Source of the DNA: Scilla litardierei
Taxonomy: Eukaryota > Streptophyta > Magnoliopsida > Asparagales > Asparagaceae
Direction: 5' to 3'
NCBI GenBank assembly: GCA_030789695.1
Contig: CM061132.1
Location: 26,631,858 to 26,695,857 of the forward strand
Length of the DNA stretch: 64,000 nt
Shown here: positions 1-12,385 of the stretch, in pieces
Layout: every line of letters starts with the position of its first letter
Position numbering within the stretch: the stretch's first letter is position 1
Made by a program: the position numbers and the translations under genes
Notes under the pieces: model-generated
Told to the model about the DNA's origin: nothing
The model's database searches: none
What the model saw: the letters and a program-made list of their open reading frames with translations, nothing else

Positions 1-1410
1 AAGTTTAGTGTATGATTGCATGTCATTAGCTGTTTATCTGTCATACTTAGGTAGAAGTGAGAATGATTGATCAAGGAAGACTGTTTTCATTTCCTCTGGC
101 AAGATTAGCGATAGATCTTTTTAAATGATGATTGCCATATGTAGTTCTAATTTAGTTACCATGTCATTTTTAGGATAGAGCCTTAAATCTAGAGTCATAC
201 TACATCATTTAGGTTGATGTGAATTTATATGATATTACCTAATTATAGCTAGTATTTATCTATTCTTAAGTTATCGGGATCGTATCTGGTGTGATATTTT
301 ATTGATAGATGCTGATAAAATAGATGCTGCACGTATCTTGTTAAATAGCCATGGTTGTATGACCTATACATTTCATATTTTGAGTGGTCCAACACACACA
401 TTCATGTTTGAAAGAAAGGACATCCTGTCCAGTCATTCCCATCGGAAAAGTATAGTTGTAAATCAAAAGAATGGGTTATTCACTAATAAGCCACAAACGA
501 AGTCACTTCACGTTATGGTCTAAAGTTTCTTAGAGGTAGTTATTGATTATGGACCTAGTGAATTTCCATAGCATCATGCATGTCATGGAGTGACCCGCAT
601 TTGGAAACTTAGTGAACTTAAATTAACCATAATACTTACCAGTTTGTTACAGAATATAATAATTTTTTAAAAGAAATTTTCTATTAAAGATGACAAGATG
701 ATCAATGTGGTTCATTCTTGAGCCTATGGATAAGTTTATGTACATCATTTAGTTTAAGTTCTTGTTGAGCTCTACAGAGGAATGATCCCAATGCGACCGA
801 GTCGACTATTTCATAAGATCGTGATGACAACTGTTGATCAGATGTATTGACTTTTCATCATTCACGTGTGTCACCTTAGAGACGACTCTTTAGATTTGCT
901 CGGTTGTGCTTCTTTTGTCACCATTCATATAGAAGTAAATCTTCAACGCCAAGAAGATTTGACATGAATCTAGCTTGGATCCAGATTTGATCTTGTAAGA
1001 GTGAGCCAATTTAAGCCTATGGTCTTTTTATATTTCTTTTATTGAGTCCTTTTGTATTTTCTTTTAAGTCCTTTTAGTTTTCTTTCGAGTAAAAGTTTTT
1101 TATTTTATTTTATTTAAATGTTTGAGCCATATTAGGAGTGTGAGCATAAAATTTAGATAGAACTTTATATATTTTGCTATAGGTATGTGTATGCAGTGGA
1201 CCTTTTTTGTTATGGTAGATTGAATAAGAAAATTAAGCTTGCAAATCTTGTGTTTTGCATCCATTGAATTTGTGTGCACGCGATGTGCGAGAGTGGGTGA
1301 TCAAGTCGCCTGAGCGTGAGGTTCGAAGAAATATTCTTCATGTTAGGTTTTACATCGATTTTCAATCTAATCTCTGGTGCAAGGCCTGAACTTTTATTCC
1401 CTTCTATCAC
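1..1410. other. AT-rich sequence, no gene seen
   Basis: I see no coding region, RNA gene or clear repeat end here. Open frames are short and look random. It may be intron or intergenic sequence of the PELOTA locus downstream, or old decayed repeat. Confidence 0.4.
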
Positions 1411-1418
1411 ATATCTAG

Positions 1419-2618
1419 TACGGATATGGGCTTCGGTCGATACCATCTGATATCGGCTGTATCATATCTCGATCTTAGAGGCAAACGAGACCGATACATA
1501 TATGTAAACTCGGTTTCGACTGAAACCTTAGGGTTCGGCAAGAAACATAGTTAGAAGAAGACCAAAAAATTCTCATGAAACATGCGAGCGAACAAATTGT
1601 GGGAAGAAAATTCCTATAAATATAGGAAAGAAAACATACCTCAGCATCGCAAGTGAAGAAATAAGCTCAAACTTTTATACATTTAGCAAAGTGTTCTTAT
1701 GGCTCACCGATCAATCTTTGAAGGCAACCGTTGATGGCGAGGGGGAGGCGCTGATCGACTGAGTTACATCGATCTCCATTTATTTCCATCCATCGATGAC
1801 CGACGGGTGCGAGGTTTTTCAGATTTCGCCGAAGAAGCGTTAAATTTTCGTCGAAGAAATCCTATATTTTCGTTGAAAAAGTGAGATGTTTTTTTTTGAT
1901 TTCATGGTGGTTAATCGACAAAGAGATAGGCGAGAGCAGTATTTACGAGCTATGCAATTCATGGTACACATTTTGCTCTTACTTTTTGTATACTTGCAAG
2001 TTTTAATTTACATTAAAACATTAGTAAGTAAATTGAATGGCAAAATTGCAAATAGTATTAATATGTTGAGCAATGTTTATTGGACGAACGACAGCAGTCA
2101 CCGTCAACTGCCCGTCACCTTACACATTTTGCTCAAAAACTTGCAAGATTTACAAGTTCGCCATTACCTTTAAAACATTGTTAATAAACTGAATGTGATA
2201 CCTGAGTATATTTGAAAATTTTAAACAAAGTATGAAAGAAGACCGGCGCTCGGTGTGCTGGTATTCGCACTCTATATTTATATTTTGCTGAAAATATTGA
2301 ATTTTATTTACAAGTTGCCAAATTATGTGTATGCGTGAGTATGATTAGGAAAATGTGTATTGTGAATAGCAGATGTCTAACAATTTTATTTACAAGTGAA
2401 AAATTTAATAAATTAATGCATAATTAGAAATAGATAATTAATTACTATAGATTTTCTAGTAAAAAACTTACTGATTATATTATCTATATTATACCAAGTA
2501 TAATTACTACCGATATGGACGGAACGAAACGAAAATCCGAAACCACCGAAACGGGTGAAACCTGACCGAATTGGAAAATTCCTTGAAGACCGAACCGAAA
2601 CCGAAACCGATTACCTTG
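1419..2618. mobile_element. Non-autonomous hAT transposon (hAT-1, 1.2 kb)
   Basis: A perfect 8-bp direct repeat ATATCTAG flanks the element (1411-1418 and 2619-2626), the target-site size of hAT elements. The right end read inward is CAAGGTAATCGGTTTCGG. The left end TACGGATATGGGCTTCGG matches it at about 11 of 18 positions, so the inverted repeats have decayed. Subterminal sequence is rich in CCGAAAC/TTTCGG words, as in the elements at 22190 and 55540. No transposase is encoded; the longest internal frames are short. It is a deletion derivative mobilised in trans, by inference. Confidence 0.75.
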
Positions 2619-2626
2619 ATATCTAG

Positions 2627-4705
2627 TTTAGGTTTTTCCCTAAATCTCCAATTTCGTCCATCAGAACGCTAATCCCATTCCATTCCACATCTATGAGTCA
2701 ACATGGTTTCTTAGTACATCCATTGAAACTTCCTTTTCCTAATGGTCTGTAATCTACTTGCTTACGTACACGAGAAAAATGTTGGATCCATGGCATGATA
2801 TTCAATTTTTCAGAATTGGAACCTCAGATATTACTCTCATATAACAACGTGTGCAGATCCTAGACATGCATGAGATGTATTTCTGAAATAAATTTGTAAT
2901 TTATGTTTCCAATATTTCCTGACGAGGATGGATACAACTTTCTTTTTCACGATTGTATAATTTTAACATTTATGTGTAGCAGAAAATGATAATTGGTCTC
3001 ATTTGATAAATCCTATTTATTTTTTAATACCTATAAAGATTTGGGTCAGCCTGTTATAAAAAACAAGAATTATTGAAGATGTGGTCGACCTGATTTGGTT
3101 CTCACTTTTTACTTCATCGGCCATTCATTTATTGAAAAACGAGATAGTAGATAAAAACATGGGGTTTAGCATTTCGTACTGTGATGATTTGAATTAAAAT
3201 TGTTATGTAATAATAATTTCAAGCTTTAAGATCAAATTTGTACCATCTGCTTATATGTTCAAATTGCAAGTTTCTTATTCAAACTGTATAGGCACTTGAA
3301 ACTATTTCTTTTCCGTCTCAGGTTTTTCGTCTGAACGACATTATTTGCATATTCAGGCACACGTCCCCTTCCAACTAGTGTTTTCAAATTTTCTTCGCAT
3401 TTCAAATTCCTTTTATCCAATTGACCCAGAATCCTAGGAGTGTCAATGGGGTATTCCCTGGGTGCTATAAATGTTACCATACTCATAGTTGTTTTTTCTT
3501 AGTGCAAGGGCGACCAAAATATGAGTATTCTTTGAATATTTTGAAAGCCATCAATATTTGGTGCAAAAATTAGCTGGTGATCAATTTGGAAATAATGGAG
3601 AGGTTGGAACCCAAGAATTTACCTAATGTGATAAAATTGGTGAGCAAGCGAGCTCAATAATTTACTTCAATTTCTTTGGGGCTTCAACGGTTTAAAAAAG
3701 CAAAAATATATGAAACTATGTGAATTAATCACGTGCTTTACAGTTTCTAACTTTATCAAAGCAGAATACATGAGTTCCAGCCGTTTATACAAACTTGGAT
3801 TTATGAGATAATTCTCTAAAATCTGGATCCAGTTGAGATATATCTTAGCATATGGATCCAAAATGCAGAGGTGGATGTGTTGGGAATAAGATATACTTGA
3901 ATTTGTTTATATAAGCATGAATTTAATCAATGAACTTTGACAAGGATTTTCCTTAAAGAGTGGTATGAGACTCTGAAAGAAGTGTTCAGCAAGGGAACAT
4001 AAAGGACAATGGGTTCATGCCTACACACATGCAGGTAAATGAATGGCATGGCTCATATGTCACTATGCACAAGCACAATGCAGCCCACGTAATTTAGGGA
4101 TGATGAGAGGGGAACATCTAAACAAAAACCTTCAAAAATTATAAAAAAATTGGCATAACTATATAAAATCCTCATGAACTCTTACTTATTTGCAGATGCT
4201 ACTTTGGAGTTGCTTTATATGGAAAACTTCTATAAGCTTTACCACAACTTTTTAAAACATTACTATCCGTTACTGTTTCATCTACTTGGAAGTGGGAATT
4301 GGCGCTTTCGTAGCTCATTTGGAAATCTTACCGGTTGATGCCATGCTATTCTGATCTTGAGAAGCGTAAGAATGAATGAAGAATAATCATATATGCACTG
4401 TACTAAAAGATGTGTGGAAGTTAGGTAAGCAAGCATATGGTATTTTGAAAGTTGTGATTTTTTGTAATTTACCCCAGAATAATAGCAACCTTTTTCAATT
4501 GAAATTCGGATGAATAGTTCTCCAAGTAATTTGGGAAACATGTCAACAAGGGATAATTCACCAATTTCTGTTCGTTTTCTCTCACAAGTTATTTTTAATA
4601 ATAAACACAATACACCATGTGGGATTCAAACCAGGGACCTTTCTCTTTGTTATAACTCTCTCCCCACTCTATGTACATACGTACATACATATATACATTT
4701 ATATG

Positions 4706-4749
<44 letters not shown>

Positions 4750-5410
4750 AGATATATGGATGGATGTATATATACATGCGCACGCGCACACACATATGTA
4801 CACACACATGTGTGTAGATACATACATATGTATATAGTAAATTCTTAATTATATATGTCATATGTTGGACACAATATGGCTTCACGATATAAGTGTTTGT
4901 GTTATTTAGATCTCAACATTTGGCCTCTACCATATTATAATGTAAACACCTCAATTGGAGTTTGCGACTTCAAATTGGACTCACGGTGGTTTCAAATTGG
5001 AGACATGTCCTCACATGGACATGTCTCATATGCCATGCTAACATGCTGAAAGAATGCAGCTCTAAATCTTGCTTTAATGGGAGTTAAAAAAGAATAGGAC
5101 TCACATCCTCCCAGATCCTAACACAATCTATTCTAACTTCCAATATGTAATTCCCTCTTTTGCAAAAAAGAATAAAAACTAGTTTTTAACATTATTATCA
5201 CTCCATGCTTTGATTTAGTAATTTACTTCACAATTCTATATCATTTAATTTACATCTGCTAAAATTAAGATCTTCTTTTGTATTTTTTAACTGAAAACAC
5301 ACTCTACGTTAGGTTCAAGTCCCAAAAAAAATCAAAATTAAAGTTCAATTTATACTTCTATAAACTCACTGAAGATTTTCTTTCTTTTAAATTAATTGCC
5401 GAAAAAGTTG
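2627..5410. other. AT-rich sequence without a recognised gene
   Basis: Apart from the AC microsatellite at 4711 I see nothing I can name. Short frames at 3259-3486 and 4278-4610 on the minus strand have no recognisable domain. Confidence 0.4.
4711..4838. repeat. AC microsatellite with alternating purine-pyrimidine flank
   Basis: An uninterrupted AC run of about 37 bases at 4711-4747 is followed by imperfect TATA, CGCACG and ACACAC/TGTGTG tracts up to about 4838. Frames reading His-Thr repeats through it are artefacts. The alternating purine-pyrimidine stretch could adopt Z-DNA, by inference. Confidence 0.9.
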
Positions 5411-5418
5411 CATGTACT

Positions 5419-8080
5419 CAGTGTTCTAAAATGTGGTATCATTATGCATGCGCTCTAGTGGCACATAGCACAGTATTGGTTATGCATAGATAACACGAAT
5501 CATATAGCATTACATGAAAATGAATATTTAATAAATACAAATAAATAATCAACATATGCTCATTTATGTATATGTGTATATTAAGTGTTAAAAGTGCCTA
5601 AAACATTAGTATACTTAGAAAAAAATATTACAACCTTCTAAAGCATGGATAAAAAAGAAAAAAAAACCAATTTCTATCTTGGCTATCAAGCAACAAAATA
5701 ATCAAGGAGAATTAATTAGCAACGGTAAGGGGAAATATGAAAAAAGATTTAACGTTGGTTTAAAAAAGATGCTGCACATTGCCGTTTGTAACGCCCCGTC
5801 TCCCGACGGGCGCCGCTACGATTGAAACACGAGAGTGCAGGTCCCGCAGGTGCCAGTGAAGTCAATGTGGAGCAGTGCATGAAGTAAGTAGACACTCTAG
5901 ACATGACCAGCTACACAGTTCTAAATAAGGAAAAGACAGTAAGATAAGCAACGCAACACTGAAAAGAAAAGAGACAAGTAAAAAGCTGTACTACTGCTGA
6001 AACGTAAAGGGAACTCGTACCTCTGCTATGTCAAGGCTCAAACTATTCTGCTCTGGATGTTCTGACTCCTCTCAAGTCCTGTACTGAAGCTCCAACTCCT
6101 CGTGCTTAGACGCCTCTGGATGATCGTGTGCTTCGTACCTGGTGGGCAACAAAGGCGTACCGCGCTCAATAGAGTAGACAATATCTAAACAAGAGACAAG
6201 GAAGGTAAGTGTGCACAAAAGGAAGCAAGACGACCACAGATATGATGGCACTACCCAAAGAAGTAACCTGACTTGGTAATCCACGAGCACGCGCCACTGA
6301 AGAGTAAGGAAGTACAAAAGACGATGTGACAGCAACAGAAAGGGTACAGAAAAGAGAGATGTCCTGACGGTTAAAATGAGTACAACTACTGTAAAGAGTG
6401 TACTAACTAAAGTGAACCAATCCTAGGCCGTGACTTATGAGGGGGAGTATAATAAGCATCCGAGAGCTACCTTGACCGCGAGGGTGCGACCCCGGGCAGA
6501 GTCCAAAAGCGTAAAGTACTGTACTGTAAGCCGCAAAACCTGTAAGAACTGTGACGCTGTGGCCAGTGGTGGGGCTCCAGGACCCATCAAGATGGCCGTC
6601 CCTGTCTGCCCCCCGGACTCGGGACCCATCAGCATGATGGAGTCCCCCCTAACTCGGGGCTAGTAACCAAAAGGATTGGTTGCCGTAGATCAGGTCCCAG
6701 TCACCCACATACTCCCCAATCATAAGTTTTCCCAAACCCGGTGAGTCAAGCAGAAAGTAATCATTTTATTAGTTATTAGTGTCGTGGGGTTCAATATTGA
6801 TTAAACTACGTAGCCAAGGGGAATCTATTACCGCACCGGTAATAGCAATCTGTCAAGTCAAGATCCAACCTCAGGATAGTCCATCAGTCATCCAGTACCA
6901 ACATAGTAACGTGCCATTATAAGAACATCCCAAGGCTACGCAATTTAATAATATTAAACTAGTAAGGTACTAATAAGCTTATGAAACAACAAGAGCAAGA
7001 AACTAGCAAGTGACAGGTAGCATGGATGTTTCTCATGGCAAGATATTCCAAACTGAGCAGAAAGGAAGCATCACCAACTCAAAAACAACAAGGAAACCCA
7101 AGGCAGCAATCAAAGGAAGCTATCAAACTCTACAACAATGCAAAAAGCCCAGACAACAAGCAAAAGAAGCCACCCAACTCAATTACCAATAAGGGAAGCT
7201 TGAACCACAAGGAAGGGAAACCCAAACCCCAACACAAGCAAAGGAATCTAAATTGGAGTAAAGGGGATAAAGTCTACCTGAAACCGAAGCCGAAGAACCA
7301 AGATAATTAAGAACCGAAGCACATCGTCTGCAGAAAGCCTACGCCGCAACTATCAGTAACAAGAAGCCCAAAACCTGCAAGCAATAAAGAAAGGACGAAA
7401 GAAACCTGCAAGCAAGTAAGAAAGAACGTGCCGATATATAAAAGAAACAATACTAACTGAATCTTGCAACGAACCAATAAATAAGAAAACATAACAATCA
7501 CTTTAATAAAGAAAGACCAAAAAGTCAACTCAAGATGGCACTAGAGAGTCTAGGCCAGAGGGATCAGATTGGGGGTCTTCTCATCACACAGTGGGGGGTA
7601 CCCGTGCCTACGGCAAAGTCCATGGGGTTCTCGAGTGGGCCACAAAAAATAAAAGAAAGAGAAAAAAGAGAGAAAAGGGAGAGAGGGATGTGGGAAGCGG
7701 GCCGGGCCATTACACTGTTGCTATGGCTTTTTTGTTTCTACTGTCGCTGCTGAGTGCTGCCCCTAATTGAACCTTGTCGTTTGCCACTGCTGACAAGGCA
7801 TTGCCCCTTGTTGCTAAACAAGAGTACATGGAAAAAAGGGTGAGAGATCGCAATTAAACTAATATCTATAACATTGGTCGATTCGGGTCGAGATTGGTTG
7901 GATCCGATTGCTTTTTTAAAGAAAGCCCATTAATGTGCTTGCAAATGCGGGCATGCTGGTGCATAACCATTATGTGCCTGAATATGCGACTGACCACACG
8001 GTGCAACACATAACTCAGTTCTTGTGCATGTAGAACCTGCATCCGGTTATGCGGTCCATGATCTGCATTTTAGAACACAA
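5419..8080. mobile_element. Probable hAT element split by a solo LTR
   Basis: The left end CAGTGTTCTAAAATGTGG at 5419 pairs with the right end near 8063-8080, whose complement reads TTGTGTTCTAAAATGCAG. Candidate 8-bp target repeats (CATGTACT at 5411 and CTAGTATT at 8081) match at only 5 positions. Removing the solo LTR at 5787-7714 leaves about 730 bp, a normal size for a non-autonomous hAT. No coding content. The family call rests on the CAGTGTTCTAAA end; the pairing could be chance. Confidence 0.5.
5787..7714 (-). mobile_element. Solo LTR of a Ty3-like element (1.93 kb)
   Basis: It starts TGTAACGCCCCG and ends CGGGCCATTACA, so the ends form the short inverted repeat TG...CA usual for LTRs. 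Flanking 5-mers CCGTT (5782-5786) and CTGTT (7715-7719) differ by one C-to-T change and look like a target duplication. No internal retroelement region follows, which indicates LTR-LTR recombination. Read on the minus strand its beginning (TGTAATGGCCCGGCCC, then CT-rich sequence and GTGGCCCA) resembles the sequence starting at 37340, so both belong to one family. Frames inside are not credible genes. Confidence 0.7.
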
Positions 8081-8088
8081 CTAGTATT

Positions 8089-9304
8089 TTTGCTCACTCA
8101 TATGATGCTTTACCGAAAATCTCTAAACTAACATATTGTTTTACAATAAAATGAGAATAATTCTAATTTAATTTGACTTACCCCTCTGTAAATTTATATA
8201 TTTCTTTCTTCCATAATCATTATTTTGTTGGGGATCTTAGATTTACATTGAGATTTTGTATCACTTATTGTATATAGGACACTGATGTAGTAGTTATCAT
8301 CATTTATCCTGATGATATGTAGCACTGATATTTCAATAGACGTGTAGCACGTGTGCAAAACGTGTAATCTTCATTTAGACCTTAATATGTATATATTCTT
8401 GAAGTTGTTTATTTAATTATTTAATTAGTTTAGAACATACCAGATGATTACTCAGTTTCTAGATCTTTATTGAACTCTGAACTTTCAGCACCTGTTGAAG
8501 TATTCCTGATCATGGACTTGTTTGACAGTCATTAATGGGTCAGAAAAATAAGGGAAGATGAGGAAAAGGTCGAGATGGAGAATGATCTTTCTTTTTTTTG
8601 GAAATCTAGCTAGAAAAAGAGGAAGAGATAATATCCATACGGTTACAGACTTTTACTATGCTATTACAGCAGGAAAAAAAATGGAAATCTCCAAATGAAC
8701 CCCATCCATCTATAAGTCAGATTTGGGTAAAACAAGGTGGAAAGAAATTTGTGATTTGCATAGCATATCCTAAACAACAAAGGGAAAAAACTCATTCCCT
8801 TCTAGACTAAATCAGTGTAATTTGGATTGCGCTGCTTGGAGAAGAAAATTTGTTATTCAAAACTAGTTAAGTTAAATTTCATGGAAAAAATTAATTCAAG
8901 CAAGAACGCGACTTAAAATTAATGCAAAGACAGTTTAATGCTTCACATTCACGAGTGCACAATAATAATACATAACTACTTCACTGTTTTCTTCAAACAT
9001 CCTAGCTGCTTCTTGGTAAGTAACCAACGTCAATCTTTATCTGTTGTGTTTAAATCTTCTATTTGCAAATTAGTTCTTCCTCATGATATACAAGTGGGTT
9101 TTATGCAACGCATCTCCAGTTTCATGCAAGTCTCTTAAGCGAATTTGGGTGTACAGCTGTAGACTAACTCATGTCGAAGTTATGTTTCTTTGGGTACTTG
9201 TATGTCACGGGGTAAACTTTTTAGATTGCTTGTTTCTTTTCTCTTGATAGTGGCTGGTAGTTTGGCATATTTTCCCATTTAATTGCTTGCTTCTGTTTGA
9301 ACAG
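8089..9304. other. Probable PELOTA intron, no exon recognised
   Basis: AT-rich sequence running up to the acceptor AACAG at 9300-9304. I looked for the exon that should precede the one at 9305 (encoding the segment ending in Gly-(Lys/Arg)-Ser) and did not find it, so the upstream intron begins before this stretch, perhaps before the window. Confidence 0.4.
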
Positions 9305-9380
9305 CATAACGACTACTCGCTCTCGCATAGAAACTTCGATTCCGCGGAAGCATGGTCCTGCTATTGCTGGTTATGAGTCG
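9305..9380 (+). CDS. PELO: PELOTA (Dom34-family ribosome rescue factor), internal exon A
   Basis: PELOTA binds the empty A site of stalled ribosomes and, with the GTPase HBS1, splits them; it acts in no-go and non-stop mRNA decay in the cytoplasm. This exon follows the acceptor AACAG and ends at the donor GTATGT. Its first base completes a serine codon from the previous exon, then 25 codons read [18 protein letters not shown] and AIAGYES, a highly conserved stretch at the start of the central (eRF1-like domain 2) part. The next two exons continue the same protein in phase. No stop or frameshift. The exon is too short to show as a large open frame. Not seen: the N-terminal domain, which must lie upstream. 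Confidence 0.9.
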
Positions 9381-9472
9381 GTATGTCACAACTTGTGTTC
9401 TTAATCGAAGCATATATTTTACAGAATTGTTTGACGGTGAATTTATCTGAAGCTTAAATGGCTTTCTTGCAG

Positions 9473-9505
9473 GCTTTAAAAAAGTTTTTCGAGAATGTTT
9501 TACAG
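9473..9505 (+). CDS. PELO: PELOTA, internal exon B (33 bp)
   Basis: This micro-exon encodes 11 residues, ALKKFFENVLQ, which follow exon A directly in the family (where ALNKFFE.VLQ is usual). The acceptor is TTGCAG, the donor GTAATG, and both junctions are phase 0. The introns on each side are short (92 and 104 bp), in contrast to the giant intron after exon C. Confidence 0.9.
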
Positions 9506-9609
9506 GTAATGGACATGTCCTTTTCCTCTTGCAGATATGTAATCTCATGGATTCAAACCACATTCTGGTAACTGTAATCGACACTTGACAAAATGTGCAT
9601 ATGTTTTAG

Positions 9610-9678
9610 GCCCTGTTGAAGCATGTTGACTTCAAGACTGTTAAATGTCTTGTGATTGCAAGTCCCGGTTTTACAAAG
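9610..9678 (+). CDS. PELO: PELOTA, internal exon C
   Basis: Twenty-three codons from the acceptor TTTTAG to the donor GTTAGT encode ALLKHVDFKTVKC followed by LVIASPGFTK. The (I/V)ASPGF motif is a family hallmark of the central domain. The exon ends on a complete Lys codon (phase 0). The residue expected next in PELOTA is Asp-Gln-Phe, and exactly that begins the exon at 52780, about 43 kb downstream. Confidence 0.92.
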
Positions 9679-9680
9679 GT

Positions 9681-10254
9681 TAGTTTGCTAATAATATTCT
9701 CATTGGCGCTTCACCTTCAATTAATGAGTTAATCTTCATGTTCACTGGCTTTCATAGTTTATCTTTATGGTCACTTTCTATTTGCATCTTGGGTATGAGA
9801 GTGTGGTGTCTGAGCTGGAAGTTAGAGATAACTGACTGGGGTTTTGCAGACCAAACCCATTTGGCTTAAACTGATTGCATTAGCAATTTCAAGTTCGGAC
9901 TCCATGCTAGCTTATCCAATCTCTTCTATTATAATGGGAACATGATTTCAACCAGCATCATTTATGCCACTGACTGCCTTCAACTGGAAGGAAAAAAGGG
10001 AGGAAGGGGGAGATAAAAGCATGCAATTTGGTATGCGCCTTAATATATGATGTGAACTGTGAAGAAGAGGAATATGGTGCCCACTTGCCCGGTTAAGGAT
10101 GCTTCTTGCGAGAGATTGCTATGTGCCAATTAAACACCAAACTGTCCTTTTATTTACTTTGTAATTATTATTGCTAATGTGGATACACTAAATAGGCTCT
10201 AAGTTACTCTACCTTGCAATATAGCATTTAAAGTAATGAGCATTTTTAATTAAT
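9681..10254. other. Intron sequence, no feature recognised
   Basis: Start of the giant intron. Unremarkable AT-rich sequence up to the diverged repeat that begins near 10255. Confidence 0.4.
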
Positions 10255-11139
10255 TTCTGATTAAGGACACCAAAAATAAGTATTATAAATGCGAATCTTC
10301 AATACTATTTTATATAATATAGCTAATTTTTTAATATTCAAACATCCAAGAGAATAATACGTATCATATGACATATAGGGTTAAGCCACATATGCGATCT
10401 TGAAAATTCCACCCTATCCCACCCTATCGTATTTTTTTTCTTTTGGTCTTCATATCATAGACCCCAAAACATTGTATTAGGTGAACCCAAAATGTTTTGC
10501 TTGTTCATTCACCGTTACAAATTTAATGGTTCCACAAGATTATAACTTTTCGCAGCGGGTGGATGAATGAGCAAAATCCCTTGGGTTTACCAGATATTTG
10601 ATTTTTCGGTTTTAGAATTTGAAGATTGAAATAAACGGTTCTGATCGTCCGAAAAAATACATGAGGCTAGAGCTATCAAGTCTGCATATGAGGCCTTAGC
10701 TCATATTTCATATGTTACCCATTCTTAACATCCAATTCTATATTAAGACTTTGATCCTCCCATTCCTGTATTTTAATTTCAATGATAAATGGAACATTTT
10801 GCACCTACAAATTCTAAACCACGAATATTTAGATTGATACAAAAAATTATGACATAAAAAGAAGTTAAATGATTCTTGAAAAAGATCACAGAAAACCTTT
10901 GTAGTCATTGATTTATATATTTTTAAATGAGCACAAGTGAAGTATACATAAGTTAATTACTTTCCAACTAATGATGCACCTAAAGTACTAGTATTATAAA
11001 TGAGAATCAATACGATATTCCTTAATATCGCTAACTTTTTTTAAAATTTAAAAATTCATTCTATATTACCACATTGATTGTTCCATTCCAATATTTTAAT
11101 ATCAATGAATAATGGAATTGTTTGCATCTAAAGGCACAA
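10255..11139. repeat. Diverged AT-rich direct repeat, two copies
   Basis: Sequence at about 10255-10345 plus 10727-10975 is repeated with many changes at about 10975-11139, continuing at 17537-17622 and 18276-18330. Shared words include GTATTATAAATG, ATTCTATATTA, CATAAGTTAA. The second copy was cut by the chromovirus at 11140 and the Helitron-like insert at 17623, so the repeat predates both. Confidence 0.6.
10350..10726. mobile_element. Mutator-like MITE (377 bp)
   Basis: A perfect 9-bp direct repeat AACATCCAA flanks the insert (10341-10349 and 10727-10735), the target size of Mutator elements. The ends form an imperfect inverted repeat of about 50 bp: AGAATAATACGTATCATATG on the left against the complement AAGAATGGGTAACATATG on the right, both running on to CATATGC...CTTGA. 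The second copy of the surrounding repeat (around 11050) lacks the insert, which confirms an insertion. No coding capacity. Confidence 0.75.
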
Positions 11140-11516
11140 TGATAGGAACCGAGTAGATTTGATAGGTAAAAATCTGATCTTTATTGAAATTATGAAGAAG
11201 TGAAATTATGAAGAAGACACTGTTTTGAGTTTTTTTCGAGAGGAACTCTCTCCCAAGCCACCGATTCGAGAGGGGGCCGCGCTCTTCAACTAAAAGAGGA
11301 AAATTTCAACCTTTGTTATGATTTCTCTCAAGAATAAGCATGAGAATCCCTAGCATTCTACCAGCATATAAATACTAATTCAGAAATAAGTAAAATTACA
11401 GAAAAACCCAAAAACTCTAACAAATCAAAAACACCCAAAAATTACGAAAACGCCCTGGGACTCAATTTTCAGACGCCATGTCCTTGCGTTGCCTCTAATA
11501 CGTGATAAATCCTCTT
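11140..11516 (-). repeat. 3' LTR of minus-strand chromovirus
   Basis: Aligns with 17167-17531 from TGATAGGAACCGA through GAGAGGAACTCTCTC and GAGAGGGGG to GTGATAAATCC. The LTRs differ by many substitutions and small indels, so the insertion is old relative to the element at 41940. Confidence 0.88.
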
Positions 11517-12385
11517 TTCAAAAGAGCCACATTGTCCTCAAGGTTGAAGTACGGAAACTGATGTGTAATATCTCCAAATAGCTCTCAAGTAGACTCATGA
11601 TTAGGAAGTCCATTACACCTCACCAACACCACGTGCTCCCTCGAACGGCCTCTGCGAACTCCACTCAGCTCCTCTGGCTCCAAAATAACCTCTTTATCCT
11701 CGGTCAAAGTCAGTAGCAGTGATGGTGAAGACGTATGATCCTCAATGGCATGATGAAGCTGTGATACATGAAAACTGGATGGATGGCCGATTCTGCTGGT
11801 AACTTCAACCTGTAGGCAACTTGGTCAATCATGGCATCAACCTCATACTGCCCAAAATATCGAGGTGAAAGCTTCTCGTTCTTCCTATGCGCTAAAGATC
11901 TCTGTCGATAGGGATGCCATGGGACTCAATTTTCAGCCGCCATGTCCTTGCGCCGTCTTTGAGACGTGATAAATCCATCATTACCCCCAAAAGAGCCACA
12001 TTTCATTTCAGTGTAAATCTGGAAACTGCTGTGCGATATCTTCAAATAGCTCCCAAGTAGACTCATGATCAAGAAGTCCCTTACACCTCACCGGTACCTT
12101 GCGCACTCCCGAACAGTCTGTGCGAACTCCTCTCAACTCATCTGGCTCCAAGATAACCTCCTTATCCTCAATCAAAGTCAGTGGTAGTGATAGTGAAGGC
12201 GTATGATCCCCAATGACCCGATGAAGCTGTGATACATGAAAACTGAATGGATGGCTGACTCTGGTGGTAACTTCAACCTGTAGGCAACTTGGTCAATCCT
12301 GGCCTTAACCTCATGAGGCCCAAAATATCAAGATGAAAGCTTCTCGTGCTTCCTATGCACTAAAGATCTTTACCGGCAGAGACAC
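11457..12385 (-). repeat. Tandem duplication (about 464 bp) of LTR edge plus 3' end of pol
   Basis: Unit 1 (11457-11920) and unit 2 (11921-about 12385) both begin GGGACTCAATTTTCAG, pass through the LTR edge GTGATAAATCC and PPT, and end in the C-terminal part of pol at GCTTCTCGT.CTTCCTATGC. They have diverged by roughly a tenth, so the duplication is old. Confidence 0.8.

Noticed and set aside
4510..4848. Open frames across the AC repeat with His-Thr runs
   Set aside because: They are translations of a microsatellite and have no other protein character.
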